A DNA stretch of 64,000 nt. Origin: Pontimicrobium aquaticum (GTDB taxonomy: Bacteria > Bacteroidota > Bacteroidia > Flavobacteriales > Flavobacteriaceae). Of this stretch, positions 47,306 through 57,216 are shown in pieces. The stretch covers positions 496,001 through 560,000 of the forward strand of contig NZ_SUPL01000001.1 in NCBI RefSeq assembly GCF_005047595.1, in the 5' to 3' direction. Position numbers and translations under genes: made by a program. The notes under the pieces were generated by a model. It was given only the letters and a program-made list of their open reading frames with translations. It was not told where the DNA came from and searched no databases. The first letter of the stretch is position 1. The number at the start of each line of letters is the position of its first letter.

Positions 47306-48091
47306 ATGCTTAACCCTAAACAATTAGTTTTACTAATATGCTTATTTGCCACCGCGCAAACAACATTTTCTCAACTAGGGTTCTCCCATGAGATTGGTGC
47401 TATTGCTGGTCCTGTTGAATTTAGATCAGATTTTGGGGAACGTTTAAATGAAAAAAACAATTTTGGAAATTCTGGCTATGGTATTGGTATTATACACTAT
47501 CTAAATTTTGCTTATAGTGCTGATTGTAATTGCTATACTACCTATAATTACTTTAACGATCACTTTAAACTTAGAAATGAAATTTCTTATAACAAGTCGC
47601 AATTAGAACATCATGGAGAATGGGTAGCTCCTTATAGAAATACTCCGGAAGCTAACCAATTAAGAGCTCATACTGGTGTTGCCGAAAATTTTGACATCGG
47701 TACTCAACTAGAGTTTTTTCCAAGAAGTATTAGGGATTTTCAAGGATTTGCTTATCGTTTTGCACCTTTTATAAGTCTTGGTGTACATTATACATATTCT
47801 ACACCTGAAGTATCTACTACCTATGGCAATGGTGATATTACTGACCCAGCAAATTTCTATTCGTATTGGCAACCTGATTCGGTTAGCAATGAAGCAAAAA
47901 GTGGTTGGTCCTTAGTAACAAGCGTAGGTGTTAGATATAAACTTGGTGTATTATCTGATTTAATGCTAGATTTAAGATGGCAATATTATGGACATGATTG
48001 GGTTGATGGTTTAAATCACCAACTCACATCTAACAAATACAACGATTGGTTGTTATGGCTAAACTTTGGTTATATCTATTATTTAGATTAA
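47306..48091 (+). CDS. Outer-membrane beta-barrel protein (THC0290_0291-like)
   Basis: 261 residues with a signal peptide ending TTFSQ. The sequence LGFSHEIGAIAGPVEFRSDFGERLNEKNNFGNSGYGIGIIHYLNFAYSADCNCY resembles what I recall as the flavobacterial THC0290_0291 family. Alternating aromatic strands and the final YDWLLWLNFGYIYYLD-like end suggest a small barrel. The function is unknown. The ATG at 47306 lies behind the full promoter; the longer open frame starting at 47210 would include the promoter itself. Its end overlaps the convergent PLP-enzyme gene by nine bases. Confidence 0.75.
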   Translation: MLNPKQLVLLICLFATAQTTFSQLGFSHEIGAIAGPVEFRSDFGERLNEKNNFGNSGYGIGIIHYLNFAYSADCNCYTTYNYFNDHFKLRNEISYNKSQLEHHGEWVAPYRNTPEANQLRAHTGVAENFDIGTQLEFFPRSIRDFQGFAYRFAPFISLGVHYTYSTPEVSTTYGNGDITDPANFYSYWQPDSVSNEAKSGWSLVTSVGVRYKLGVLSDLMLDLRWQYYGHDWVDGLNHQLTSNKYNDWLLWLNFGYIYYLD

Positions 48092-49228
48092 CTCTAGAGC
48101 TTGCTTTAAATCGTTTATTAAGTCGGCTTCGTCTTCAATACCAACACTTAACCTAATTAAAGAATCTACAACACCTGTTTTTTCACGCTCTTCTTTTGGA
48201 ATACTTGCATGCGTCATACTTGCTGGGTGACCTGAAAGAGACTCTACACCTCCAAGTGATTCAGCTAGTGTGAATATTTTAAGGTTTTCAACTATTTTAA
48301 TCGATTTGTCGTAATCATTTCCTTTAGTTGTAAACGATAACATCCCTCCAAAATCTTTCATTTGAGTTTGAGCAATATTGTGATTTGGGTGCGTTTCAAA
48401 CCCTGGCCAATATACCTTTTCAATCTTAGGGTGTGAAGCTAAAAACTCAGCAACTGCTTTTCCGTTTTCGCAATGTCTTTGCATTCTAACATGTAATGTT
48501 TTTATACCTCTTAGCACTAAAAAACTATCTTGAGGTCCGCAAACAGCACCGCTTGCATTTTGAATAAAGTATAGCTTTTCAGCTATTTCTTTGTCTCTTA
48601 ACATTAACGCTCCCATAACAACATCACTATGACCTCCTAAGTATTTTGTTGCCGAATGCATTACAATATCAGCGCCCAAATCTAAAGGTTGTTGTAAATA
48701 CGGTGTTGCAAATGTATTATCAACAGCTAACAGTATATTGTGCTTTTTTGCAACAGTAGCCAATGCTTTTATATCAATAATATTTAACATCGGATTTGTT
48801 GGTGTTTCTGTCCAAATCAATTTAGTGTTTTCATTGATTTTTGCCTCTACATTCGAAACACTTTCCATGCCTACAAAATGAAATTTAATCCCAAATTTTT
48901 CAAACACATGTTTAAACAAACGATAGGTTCCTCCATATAAATCGTTAGTAGAAATCACTTCATCTCCAGGACTGAGAAGTTTAATTACCGCATCAATTGC
49001 TGCTAAACCTGACCCAAAAGCCAAACCATAATTACCATTTTCAATACTTGCAAAAGCATTTTCTAACGCTTTACGTGTTGGATTATGTGTTCTTGAATAT
49101 TCAAACCCTTTGTGACCTCCTGGTGTACTTTGGGCATAAGTTGATGTTTGATAAATTGGTGGCATTACTGCTCCATAAGCAGGATCGTGCTCTTGACCTC
49201 CGTGAATTGCTTTTGTATTAAACTTCAT
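48083..49228 (-). CDS. Cystathionine gamma-synthase/lyase family PLP enzyme
   Basis: 381 residues of the Cys/Met metabolism PLP family, acting in transsulfuration in the cytoplasm. The PLP lysine is Lys195 in MHSATKYLGGHSDV. The cofactor region AFGSGLAAIDAV and the Tyr/Arg pair in FEYSRTHNPTRKALE are intact, and ESLGGVESLSGHPASMTHASIPKEER near the C-terminus is typical. Synthase (MetB) and lyase activities cannot be separated with confidence from sequence. It is a single gene with its own promoter. Confidence 0.93.
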   Translation of the reverse strand: MKFNTKAIHGGQEHDPAYGAVMPPIYQTSTYAQSTPGGHKGFEYSRTHNPTRKALENAFASIENGNYGLAFGSGLAAIDAVIKLLSPGDEVISTNDLYGGTYRLFKHVFEKFGIKFHFVGMESVSNVEAKINENTKLIWTETPTNPMLNIIDIKALATVAKKHNILLAVDNTFATPYLQQPLDLGADIVMHSATKYLGGHSDVVMGALMLRDKEIAEKLYFIQNASGAVCGPQDSFLVLRGIKTLHVRMQRHCENGKAVAEFLASHPKIEKVYWPGFETHPNHNIAQTQMKDFGGMLSFTTKGNDYDKSIKIVENLKIFTLAESLGGVESLSGHPASMTHASIPKEEREKTGVVDSLIRLSVGIEDEADLINDLKQALELI

Positions 49229-49245
49229 TTTTTAATTATTTGCAA

Positions 49246-49253
49246 CAAATGTA
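49246..49253 (-). promoter_or_regulatory. -7 promoter element for the PLP enzyme gene
   Basis: Minus-strand TACATTTG, an exact TAnnTTTG match ending 17 bases before the start codon. Confidence 0.55.
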
Positions 49254-49316
49254 TATATAATTCGTTGTTTTAAAAAGTATATAATACCTTTATAACACAT
49301 ATAAAACATAATTGTA

Positions 49317-50024
49317 TTGAAAGCAAAACTCATAGCTCTTTTTTCTGTTTTAATTCTTTTTTCCTGTGAAGAAATTACAGTTGTAAATTTTACCGAAACC
49401 AATGCGCTTTATGAAGATAATGCCATTATTGAATTAAATATTCCGAAAGCCGAAGGGAATTCAATTGCTGCTAAAGCAATTAACAACGCTATAGAAAATC
49501 ATATTGCCAATACGTTGGTGTTTCTTGAAGAACCTTCAGATACTTTACAATTAGATTATGCTATAAAGACTTTTGATACTGAATATAAATCCTTTAAAGA
49601 TGGTTTTGGTGAAAGTGCCATGGTTTGGGATGCTAGTTTTGATGGCGAAATTACATACCAATCACCTATGCTTATTTCTATAGCCATAAATAGCTATGTT
49701 AATTCTGGTGGTGCTCATGGAAACTTAAATGTAACTCTTTTCAACTTTGATGCTTCAACTGGTGAGCTATTACAATTTGAAGATATATTTAATAACAAAG
49801 ACGCTTTAATCAAAGTTGTTAAAACTCATTTTGAAAAAGAGACCAAAAATAGCGATATAAACTATTTCTTTGGTGAGCCTTTTAGTCTTCCAGCTAATAT
49901 TGGTTTTAATTATGAAGGCATTATTTGTTTTTACAATGTATATGAAATTGCTTCATACGCTGATGGAGTTATTGAATTTACAGTTCCGTTTAATGAAGTA
50001 GAAACCTATTTAGATATATACTAA
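49317..50024 (+). CDS. DUF4163/DUF3298 (RsiV-like) lipoprotein
   Basis: 235 residues with a lipoprotein signal (lipobox LILFSCEE). The pattern [12 protein letters not shown] at the N-terminal side, [39 protein letters not shown] in the middle and [21 protein letters not shown] near the end matches the DUF4163-DUF3298 pair, related to the extracellular part of RsiV. RsiV binds lysozyme; whether this protein does is unknown. The start is TTG, and its last four bases overlap the convergent antiporter gene. Confidence 0.83.
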   Translation: MKAKLIALFSVLILFSCEEITVVNFTETNALYEDNAIIELNIPKAEGNSIAAKAINNAIENHIANTLVFLEEPSDTLQLDYAIKTFDTEYKSFKDGFGESAMVWDASFDGEITYQSPMLISIAINSYVNSGGAHGNLNVTLFNFDASTGELLQFEDIFNNKDALIKVVKTHFEKETKNSDINYFFGEPFSLPANIGFNYEGIICFYNVYEIASYADGVIEFTVPFNEVETYLDIY

Positions 50025-51268
50025 GGTTTTTGTTTAGTTAATTTCTTGACAATTGGTTCTACCGTTAAGCCTTGACCTATAATAGAAAATGCTACGATTA
50101 TATAGGTAATTACCAAAAACAGTTCTTTATGCATTTCTTGGGTTAAGCTTAATGCTAAGGCAATAGAAATGCCTCCTCTTAAACCTCCCCAAGTCATAAT
50201 AATATTTGTGTTTGGCACAAACTCCAACTTCTTATCAAAAAACTTAATTGGTCCCCAAAGCGATACAAATCTTGCCAGTAGCACAATTGGAATACCCAAT
50301 AATCCTGCTATAATATAGCTACCTTCAAATGTTAACACTAACATTTCCATACCAATCATCACAAATAAAATGGTATTTAATAATACATCTATTAGTTCCC
50401 AAAACTTATCGACGTACATTTCGGTAATTTTAGACATGGCTGCATTTCTAACAGTATCGTTACCAACTATAAGTCCAGCAGTTACCATCGCCAAAGGTGC
50501 CGACATATGCAAATTTTGTGCTACATGCGTTCCACCCATGACAGCTGCAATAGTAATAATTACTTCGATTTCATAATCATCTATTGAGCGCATCATTCTA
50601 TAAGTAATCCATCCTAAAATAGCACCAAGTAGAATACCTCCAATTACTTCTACACCAAATAATTTAACTATTTCCATTAGCTCAACATCTCCTGAAGACG
50701 AGGACGCTATATTAAATATGGTTAAAAACACAACCACGCCAACACCATCGTTAAATAATGATTCTCCAACAATTTTTGTTTCCAGTTTTTTTGGTGCTCC
50801 AGCTTTCTTTAAAATTCCTAAAACAGCAATAGGATCTGTAGGTGAAATTAACGCTCCAAACAACAAACAGTAAATAAAATCAACCTGTAAACCAACTAAC
50901 TGAAGCACATAAAACATGATTATTCCTACCAAAAAAGTTGACATTAAAACACCTAAAGTAGCAAATACAAATACTGGCCATCGTTGCACTTTTAATTGAG
51001 CGAAATTAGTGTGTAGTGCCCCCGCAAAAAGCAAGAAACTTAACATGATGTCTAGTAAAACTGTTTTGAAATCTATTTGGGAGATGAGTTCTTTTTCTCT
51101 TACCAATAACGCATCATCAAATTGACCAATGGCAACCACCACTAGAGTAAAAACAATAGTAATAATCATTAACCCAATAGTAATTGGCAGTTTTAAAAAC
51201 CTCACATTTATATACCCAAATACAGCTGATAAAACTGTTAAAATTGCTGCTATTGAAAAATAATCCAT
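50021..51268 (-). CDS. Cation:proton antiporter (CPA1/NhaP type)
   Basis: 415 residues with about 12 membrane helices. The ion-binding region has the conserved Asp in [18 protein letters not shown], preceded by [33 protein letters not shown], both diagnostic for CPA1 exchangers. The [15 protein letters not shown] segment is another family motif. It probably exports sodium in exchange for protons, fitting a marine or saline habitat. DinB starts four bases upstream of its ATG. Confidence 0.93.
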   Translation of the reverse strand: MDYFSIAAILTVLSAVFGYINVRFLKLPITIGLMIITIVFTLVVVAIGQFDDALLVREKELISQIDFKTVLLDIMLSFLLFAGALHTNFAQLKVQRWPVFVFATLGVLMSTFLVGIIMFYVLQLVGLQVDFIYCLLFGALISPTDPIAVLGILKKAGAPKKLETKIVGESLFNDGVGVVVFLTIFNIASSSSGDVELMEIVKLFGVEVIGGILLGAILGWITYRMMRSIDDYEIEVIITIAAVMGGTHVAQNLHMSAPLAMVTAGLIVGNDTVRNAAMSKITEMYVDKFWELIDVLLNTILFVMIGMEMLVLTFEGSYIIAGLLGIPIVLLARFVSLWGPIKFFDKKLEFVPNTNIIMTWGGLRGGISIALALSLTQEMHKELFLVITYIIVAFSIIGQGLTVEPIVKKLTKQKP

Positions 51269-51272
51269 CTTT

Positions 51273-51728
51273 TTATAATGTTCGTTTTAATGCTAAAATG
51301 TATCCCAAGTGTATTCCTTCATGAAAATTGTTAAAAGCTATGGCTTCTTCAACATTTGTCATAGTACTGTTTGTGGACGTCGTATAAGAGTTATAGTTTT
51401 TAAACACGCCATTTTCATAATCTTTTTGTGTTTGCTCTAAAGTAGAAAATAAAAGACTTTTTATTTCATCAACTTCTTGTTGTGTTACATCTCCATCTAC
51501 TTTTGTACCTTTTCGATATTTGGCTACTAACTCATCGTTGGTCATCATAGGTAGTCCAGACAACTCATACACTAGCAATTGTTGGGTTACAATTACATGC
51601 GCTAAATTCCAAATAATATTGTTGTTGAAGCCTTCTGGAACTTTGTTCAATTCTTCTAACGAACATTTCTCAAAAAATGAGTTTAAAATAGTTCTGTTTT
51701 TTAAAGCGATATCTAATTGGTAATTCAT
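51273..51728 (-). CDS. DinB-family four-helix protein
   Basis: 151 residues of the DinB/YfiT fold. The metal-binding histidines are visible in [13 protein letters not shown] and in [13 protein letters not shown] (two His spaced three apart). Members act as metal-dependent thiol transferases or hydrolases; the substrate is unknown. It is upstream of the antiporter by four bases and probably co-transcribed. Confidence 0.88.
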   Translation of the reverse strand: MNYQLDIALKNRTILNSFFEKCSLEELNKVPEGFNNNIIWNLAHVIVTQQLLVYELSGLPMMTNDELVAKYRKGTKVDGDVTQQEVDEIKSLLFSTLEQTQKDYENGVFKNYNSYTTSTNSTMTNVEEAIAFNNFHEGIHLGYILALKRTL

Positions 51729-51796
51729 TTTATTAAATTAAAAATATAAGTATTAATCTTAATTGATTTTCTTTGTAAAGTTAATGTTTGTTTATG

Positions 51797-52153
51797 ATGA
51801 AAAAAATATACTTTTTAAAAACTTGTAATACGTGCATGCGTATTATTAAAGAGCTTGATCTTCCTTCTAATTTTGTGTTTCAAGACATAAAAGAACAACC
51901 TATTGCTGTTTCTCAACTAGAAGAAATGCACCAGCTAGCTGGTAGCTATGAGGCTTTGTTTAGTAAAAGAGCTAAACTTTATAAAGAAATGGATTTAAAA
52001 AATCAGTCACTTACGGAAGCCGATTATAAACACTACATTTTAGATCATTATACTTTTTTAAAGCGTCCAGTAATTATTGTTGATAATCAAATTTTTATTG
52101 GAAATTCTAAAAAAACGATTTTAGCAGCAAAGTCTCATCTAGAAAAATTGTAG
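51797..52153 (+). CDS. ArsC/Spx-family thioredoxin-fold protein
   Basis: 118 residues from the ATG at 51797 (an ATG one codon earlier is equally possible). Cysteines CNTC (about 9-12) sit in the N-terminal thioredoxin-fold strand-loop. The later residues LFSKRAKLYKEMDL and FLKRPVIIVDNQIFIGNSKKTI match ArsC/YffB relatives. True arsenate reduction is unproven here, since no ars genes are near. A one-mismatch -7 element (TTTCTTTG) lies about 20 bases upstream. Confidence 0.83.
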   Translation: MKKIYFLKTCNTCMRIIKELDLPSNFVFQDIKEQPIAVSQLEEMHQLAGSYEALFSKRAKLYKEMDLKNQSLTEADYKHYILDHYTFLKRPVIIVDNQIFIGNSKKTILAAKSHLEKL

Positions 52154-52189
52154 TTTGTAGGGAATTTAAAAAATTGAGACTAATACTAC

Positions 52190-53353
52190 ATGAGTCATTT
52201 GCAAGCGGTTACTTATCATACTGTAACAGCAATCTCTTCTAAACAATGGATAGAGCTTGAATGTGCTAACAATGCCTATTTTAGTCCAAAGTTTTTAAAA
52301 GCTTTTGAGGTTTCAAACCCAAACATAAATTTTAAATATATTGTTGTTAATCAAAACAGCAGCGCAATAGCCTTAGCAATAATTCAAACTATTGAATTAA
52401 GTGTAGATGTCATTTTGAAAAACATAAAACTAGCTAATTGGTTAAAAAAATTAGCTCACTCATTATTCTGCAATAATTCTATGAAGATTATGACTAATGG
52501 GAACATTTTTTTAAGTGGCGAACATGGTCTTTATATAAAAGAGGAGGCTAGTAAAATTAAAACCTTAGGCACCATTGCTGAAGCAATTAATAATATAGCA
52601 AAGCATACAAAATCGCTTCATGCCATTGTTTTAAAAGACTTTTTAAAACACTCATTAAAGCTAACTACTCATTTTGAAAATTATGGTTTTACTGAAATGC
52701 ATGTAGAACCTAATTTAATCTTAGAACTAGATACTAATTGGAAAACCTTTGATGATTATAAAAAAGATTTAAAGTCGAAATATCGTGTAAAAGTTAATAA
52801 AGCTGACTCGTCTAGCAATTCTTTAACTGCTCGTTTATTTACTGAGGAAGATTTTGCAACATACAAAGAAGAGCTACAAAAACTTTACGAAAACACCATT
52901 GCAAATGCCAATTTTAATGCTCAGGTGTTAAACTTAGACACTTACATACACTTGCGGGAAATATATCATGATGATTTTATTGTAAAAGCCTATTTTTTAG
53001 AAAATAAATTGGTTGGATTCCTTTCGGCATTAGCTAACAACAATCATTTGGATGCCCATTTTATTGGTTTAAATTATAATTTGAATAGAGAGCATGCCAT
53101 TTATCCAAGAATATTAAATGATTATGTTCGTATAGGTCTTGAGAAACAAGTATCACATATAAATTTTGGAAGAACAGCTTCTGAAATTAAAACTACCATT
53201 GGTGCTATTCCTGTTGATTTAACTTGCTATATAAAACACAAAAGACCTTTTATGAATCGTATTATTAAATTCATTATTAAGCGTGTTAAATTAAAAGAAT
53301 TTAAACAACACCATGCTTTTAAAACAAAAAAAGAGGCTACAAAAGCCTCTTAG
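52190..53353 (+). CDS. FemAB/GNAT-like acyltransferase
   Basis: 387 residues with two tandem GNAT-like halves. The second half has the BioF2-like pattern WKTFDDYKKDLKSKYRVKVNKAD, FTEEDFATYKEELQKLYENTIA and LVGFLSALANNNHLDAHFIGLNYNLNREHAIYPRILNDYVRIGLEKQVSHINFGRTASEIKTTIGA, typical of peptidoglycan-branching or other amino-acyl transfer enzymes. The acceptor is unknown. The last 24 bases contain a hairpin that serves as a terminator for the convergent DUF1761 gene. It is 36 bases after the ArsC-like gene, with which it may share a transcript. Confidence 0.82.
   Translation: MSHLQAVTYHTVTAISSKQWIELECANNAYFSPKFLKAFEVSNPNINFKYIVVNQNSSAIALAIIQTIELSVDVILKNIKLANWLKKLAHSLFCNNSMKIMTNGNIFLSGEHGLYIKEEASKIKTLGTIAEAINNIAKHTKSLHAIVLKDFLKHSLKLTTHFENYGFTEMHVEPNLILELDTNWKTFDDYKKDLKSKYRVKVNKADSSSNSLTARLFTEEDFATYKEELQKLYENTIANANFNAQVLNLDTYIHLREIYHDDFIVKAYFLENKLVGFLSALANNNHLDAHFIGLNYNLNREHAIYPRILNDYVRIGLEKQVSHINFGRTASEIKTTIGAIPVDLTCYIKHKRPFMNRIIKFIIKRVKLKEFKQHHAFKTKKEATKAS
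53321..53351 (-). terminator. Intrinsic terminator for the DUF1761 gene, inside the acyltransferase coding end
   Basis: Arms AAGAGGCT (53331-53338) and AGCCTCTT (53344-53351) with a 5-base loop. On the minus strand it is followed by a seven-T run. It lies within the last codons of the convergent gene. Confidence 0.75.
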
Positions 53354-53373
53354 ATTTATAAAGTTTAAAATTT

Positions 53374-53814
53374 TTATGACCAAGCGTTTATTAAACCTCC
53401 CATTAATGCCATTGTTACTATCCAGTATCCAACATTTATCAATACATACTTTGTTGATTTCATCTCAAATAATGCATTTGTTGCAAAAACTGGCAACACT
53501 AAAAATACACCTATTAAGGCACCATGAAAAGCACCATGCTTAAATGTCATATAAGGATCTACACCATGAGGCTCGCCAGGACCACCTCCTATCATTACTT
53601 GTGCCCAAAGAGAAAAGGCTATTAAAAAAGCAAACACTACAGCTAATCCATAGGTTTTTCCTGGATTCATGCTTTTTGCTTTTTCTTCTGTCATACCAGT
53701 TTCTTTCATCCATGCAGTTCCAAAAATTTTAGGATGATACCATATAAATCCAGTTACTAATGGTATAATTGCCGCTACAATAAGGGCAATCCAATTAATA
53801 TCAAATTCTTCCAT
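53374..53814 (-). CDS. DUF1761 membrane protein
   Basis: 146 residues with four membrane helices. The start (INWIALIVAAIIPLVTGFIWYHPKIFGTAWMKETGMTEE) is characteristic of DUF1761. The function is unknown. It is a single gene, with the terminator inside the neighbouring acyltransferase end and the thioesterase gene 59 bases upstream. Confidence 0.87.
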   Translation of the reverse strand: MEEFDINWIALIVAAIIPLVTGFIWYHPKIFGTAWMKETGMTEEKAKSMNPGKTYGLAVVFAFLIAFSLWAQVMIGGGPGEPHGVDPYMTFKHGAFHGALIGVFLVLPVFATNALFEMKSTKYVLINVGYWIVTMALMGGLINAWS

Positions 53815-53873
53815 AATATTGTTTGTTTAGTTAGTATATTATGGTATTAAGTTAGTAAAAATTCCTTTTACAG

Positions 53874-54356
53874 TTAATTACCTGGCAAGTCTATGGGTTT
53901 TTTAATCAGCCTTTTTGTCTCTTCTTTTGTTAGAATTTTGAAATTATTTGATCTTGGGAAATTTTTAATTTTTTGTAGTAATTCAATTGGTATTTTTCCA
54001 AATCTTCGAGTTTTTAAATCCATCCAAGAAAATAACATTTCAGCATTTGCTAAATTTTTACCTTCTTCATTAAAAAAGTTATGTTCTATTTGAATAAAAC
54101 GACCATCTTCACTCATTCCAGAGACTTCTAAGCTTACTTTTACCTTGTCGTCAAGTCCAATTTCTTTAAAATAGTATATATGCTCGTACATTACAATTGG
54201 TCCCAAACCATAACTATTTACAACATCTAGACTTAAACCATGGCTTGTTAAAAAACTCATTCGTGTATCGCTCATATATTCAACATAAGTTGAGTTCCCT
54301 AAATGCTTATTCGCATCAAGGTCATTCCATCGTATTTCAAAGTGCTTTAAATACAT
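53874..54356 (-). CDS. Acyl-CoA thioesterase, 4HBT hot-dog family
   Basis: 160 residues of the 4-hydroxybenzoyl-CoA thioesterase-like hot-dog fold. The catalytic Asp is in EIRWNDLDANKHLGNSTYVEYMSDTR, and the later IEHNFFNEEGKNLANAEMLFSWMDLKTRR closes the fold. It hydrolyses acyl-CoA or acyl-ACP esters of unknown chain type in the cytoplasm. It is divergent from the yicC operon across about 105 bases. Confidence 0.87.
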   Translation of the reverse strand: MYLKHFEIRWNDLDANKHLGNSTYVEYMSDTRMSFLTSHGLSLDVVNSYGLGPIVMYEHIYYFKEIGLDDKVKVSLEVSGMSEDGRFIQIEHNFFNEEGKNLANAEMLFSWMDLKTRRFGKIPIELLQKIKNFPRSNNFKILTKEETKRLIKKPIDLPGN

Positions 54357-54432
54357 ATATTTTATTTTTTGTAAAGTTATTATTTACAGCTTATGTTTCA
54401 ATTTAATAACATCATTACTTAAGTGATTTAAT

Positions 54433-54440
54433 TATCTTTG
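54433..54440 (+). promoter_or_regulatory. -7 promoter element for yicC-gmk-nadD
   Basis: TATCTTTG is an exact TAnnTTTG match 21 bases before the yicC ATG. Confidence 0.6.
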
Positions 54441-54461
54441 TGCAACTTTTAAATATTACCA

Positions 54462-55319
54462 ATGATACAATCAATGACAGGTTACGGAAAATCTGTACTT
54501 CAGTTTCCAACAAAAAAAATTTCCTTAGAAATAAAATCGCTCAATAGCAAAAACCTCGATTTGAATACACGCATGCCATCAGTGTATCGTGAAAAAGAAT
54601 TACATATTAGAAAACTTATTGCGTCGCACCTTGTAAGAGGTAAAGTTGATTTTTCACTCTACTTAGAGATTACAGGCGAAGAAACAACAAGCAAAGTAAA
54701 CAAGCCTGTGGTTAAAACCTACATGCAACAACTTAAAGATATTGTTGATGGTGATGCTACTGAATTATTAAAAATGGCAGTTAGGTTTCCTGATGCTTTA
54801 AGTACCGAAAGGGACGATATAGATGCTAACGAGTGGAAACAAATTGAAGATGGTATTAAGGCTACTTTAGAAAAAATTAAAGATTATAGACTCCAGGAAG
54901 GGAAGGCACTTGAAAAAGATTTCATTACTCGTTTAGAAAACATTGATAAGCTACTTGAAGAGGTTATAAAAATTGACCCAGAACGTATTGAAAATGTTAG
55001 AGAGCGTTTAAATAGAGGTATTGCTGAATTAAAAGAAAGAGTTGACGAAAACAGATTTGAGCAAGAGCTCGTTTACTACATCGAAAAATTTGATATTACC
55101 GAAGAAAAAGTACGCCTTCACAACCATTTAGAATATTTTGTAAAATCTCTGCATTCAGCAGATTCTAATGGCAAAAAACTTGGGTTTATTGGTCAAGAAA
55201 TAGGTAGAGAAATAAACACCATTGGCTCTAAAGCCAATTATGCGCCAATGCAAAAGTTAGTAGTTCAAATGAAAGATGAACTAGAAAAAATCAAAGAGCA
55301 ATTATTAAACGTACTGTAG
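54462..55319 (+). CDS. yicC: YicC-family endoribonuclease
   Basis: 285 residues beginning MIQSMTGYGKS, the family hallmark, with SLNSKNLDLNTRMPSVYREKE and the C-terminal LVYYIEKFDITEEKVRLHNHLEYF and GKKLGFIGQEIGREINTIGSKAN motifs. YicC/YloC proteins are reported to be RNA-cleaving enzymes. It forms an operon with gmk (gap 2 bases) and nadD (gap 2 bases), a conserved arrangement. Confidence 0.95.
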   Translation: MIQSMTGYGKSVLQFPTKKISLEIKSLNSKNLDLNTRMPSVYREKELHIRKLIASHLVRGKVDFSLYLEITGEETTSKVNKPVVKTYMQQLKDIVDGDATELLKMAVRFPDALSTERDDIDANEWKQIEDGIKATLEKIKDYRLQEGKALEKDFITRLENIDKLLEEVIKIDPERIENVRERLNRGIAELKERVDENRFEQELVYYIEKFDITEEKVRLHNHLEYFVKSLHSADSNGKKLGFIGQEIGREINTIGSKANYAPMQKLVVQMKDELEKIKEQLLNVL

Positions 55320-55321
55320 TT

Positions 55322-55900
55322 ATGAGTCAAGGTAAATTAATTGTATTCTCTGCGCCTTCTGGCTCTGGTAAAACAACTATTGTAAAGCACCTTTTAAAGC
55401 AACCTGAACTTAATTTAGAGTTTTCAATTTCGGCTACTTCAAGAAACAAAAGAGGTGAGGAAGTTAATGGAAAAGATTACTATTTTTTATCTGCAAAAGA
55501 ATTTATTTCTAAAATAAAAACCGATGAATTTTTAGAATGGGAAGAAGTCTATCGCGATAATTTTTATGGTACTTTAAAAACCGAAGTGGAACGTATTTGG
55601 GCACTTGGCAAGCATGTTATTTTTGATATTGATGTGTCTGGAGGATTGCGTATAAAACGAAAGTTTCCTGAGCAAACATTGGCTATTTTTGTGAAACCAC
55701 CAAGTATCGATGAGTTAAAAATACGCCTTAAAAAGCGCAAAACTGAGAGCGACGACAAAATAAATATGCGCGTTGCAAAAGCTTCAGCTGAATTAGCTAC
55801 AGCACCACTTTTTGACGTAATTATTGAAAATGATTCTTTAGACAAGGCGTTAGATGAAGCCTATACTTTGGTAAACAATTTTGTAAACCCAAACTCTTAA
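55322..55900 (+). CDS. gmk: Guanylate kinase
   Basis: 192 residues. The P-loop is APSGSGKTT (11-19), followed by SATSRNKRGEEVNGKDYYFLS and the GMP-binding FLEWEEVYRDNFYGT. It phosphorylates GMP to GDP in the cytoplasm. It is the middle gene of yicC-gmk-nadD. Confidence 0.97.
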   Translation: MSQGKLIVFSAPSGSGKTTIVKHLLKQPELNLEFSISATSRNKRGEEVNGKDYYFLSAKEFISKIKTDEFLEWEEVYRDNFYGTLKTEVERIWALGKHVIFDIDVSGGLRIKRKFPEQTLAIFVKPPSIDELKIRLKKRKTESDDKINMRVAKASAELATAPLFDVIIENDSLDKALDEAYTLVNNFVNPNS

Positions 55901-55902
55901 AA

Positions 55903-56481
55903 ATGAAAATCGGTCTTTACTTTGGCACCTTTAATCCTATTCATGTTGGTCATTTAACCATTGCCAACCACTTAGCTGAGTATAGTGATCTTGACCAGGT
56001 ATGGTTTGTAGTAACACCGCATAGTCCCTTTAAAAAGAAAAACTCGTTACTAGACAATTACCAACGATTAGAGATGGTATATCTAGCTACAAAAGATTAT
56101 CCAAAATTAAAAGAAAGTAATATAGAGTTTGGTTTACCACAACCTAATTACACAGTCAATACGTTGAGCTATTTAGAAGAGAAATATCCTGATAATGAGT
56201 TTGCACTTATTATGGGAGAAGACAACTTGAAGAGTTTTCATAAATGGAAGAACTACGAGGTAATTTTAGCAAGACATAGTATTTATGTATATCCTAGAAT
56301 ATCAGAAGGTACAATAAACCATCAATTTGAAGACCACCCAAATATTGTTAAGGTTGATGCTCCAATAATGCAATTATCTTCTACGTTTATTAGAAAATCT
56401 ATTAAAGCTGGAAAAAATGTAAAACCCATGCTTCCAGAACATGTTTGGCAATATCTTGACGAAATGAATTTTTATAAATAA
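55903..56481 (+). CDS. nadD: Nicotinate-nucleotide adenylyltransferase
   Basis: 192 residues. The nucleotidyltransferase motif GTFNPIHVGH is at 8-17, the second motif is SSTFIRKSIKAGKN, and the nicotinate-binding region includes TPHSPFKKKNSLLDNYQRLEM and GEDNLKSFHKWKNY. It makes deamido-NAD in NAD synthesis. It is the last gene of the yicC-gmk-nadD operon; no strong terminator follows before the convergent lipoprotein gene. Confidence 0.96.
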   Translation: MKIGLYFGTFNPIHVGHLTIANHLAEYSDLDQVWFVVTPHSPFKKKNSLLDNYQRLEMVYLATKDYPKLKESNIEFGLPQPNYTVNTLSYLEEKYPDNEFALIMGEDNLKSFHKWKNYEVILARHSIYVYPRISEGTINHQFEDHPNIVKVDAPIMQLSSTFIRKSIKAGKNVKPMLPEHVWQYLDEMNFYK

Positions 56482-56505
56482 AACATTATTTAGCAATGTT
56501 ATTAT

Positions 56506-57099
56506 TTATACTGGCATAATTCCATCGTCATCATCGCAGTCTAACAAACTAGCTTCAACATACATCGCCCAACTATTTCCTGGAAATTCTGTGCCTTCAG
56601 CCCAAGCAGTCTCTCCTCCAGTAGGTCCTTGTACTTCAGCATGTGCAGCAAAGCAAAACTCATCTAGGATAGCATCTAAACTAATTGTATAAGTGACTAC
56701 ATTAACACCATCAGAATGTGTAGAATGATATTCAAAATGTCCGATTTTAGGATTTCCCGATTCAGTAGTTGGAATTGACCCATCGTCGCATCCTCCAATA
56801 CTTAAATGAGTGGCTTCAATTGTCCAATCTCCATTTGTAATATAGGTAATAATTAAGTTTTCTCCATCATTTTTAACACTTACCGTTCCTGCAACATGGT
56901 GTTGACCAGCAATTAAGTTAGTAGTTAAGCATACTTCATTATCTGTACTATTTTGGTTCTCGTTGGTTACAATATCTTCTGTAACAGTAAAGTTTGGGTC
57001 ATCTGCCAATGTTAGTTCCTCGTTACTAATTAACTCTGTATCACACCCAGATAATACAAATAGACTCAACATTAGGATTAAAAGTATTGGTTTTTTCAT
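56506..57099 (-). CDS. Lipoprotein of unknown function, acidic C-terminus
   Basis: 197 residues with a lipoprotein signal (lipobox VLSGCD). The mature protein is beta-rich and acidic, has three cysteines after the lipid anchor in the body region and one in the end block LLDCDDDDGIMPV. The segment AGQHHVAGTVSVKNDGENLIITYITNGDWTIEATHLSIGG suggests an Ig-like or cohesin-like beta sandwich, but I recognise no family. It is probably a surface or periplasmic protein. It is alone on the minus strand between nadD and the kbp-like gene. Confidence 0.7.
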   Translation of the reverse strand: MKKPILLILMLSLFVLSGCDTELISNEELTLADDPNFTVTEDIVTNENQNSTDNEVCLTTNLIAGQHHVAGTVSVKNDGENLIITYITNGDWTIEATHLSIGGCDDGSIPTTESGNPKIGHFEYHSTHSDGVNVVTYTISLDAILDEFCFAAHAEVQGPTGGETAWAEGTEFPGNSWAMYVEASLLDCDDDDGIMPV

Positions 57100-57216
57100 A
57101 ACATTAGATTAAGTAGGTTACTTATAAAAGTACAATAATAGTCTTGAAAAACCATATTTTTTAGATGAACTACTTTTTTTAGTAGTATTCTACTTTCTTT
57201 TTATGTGTCCACGCAT

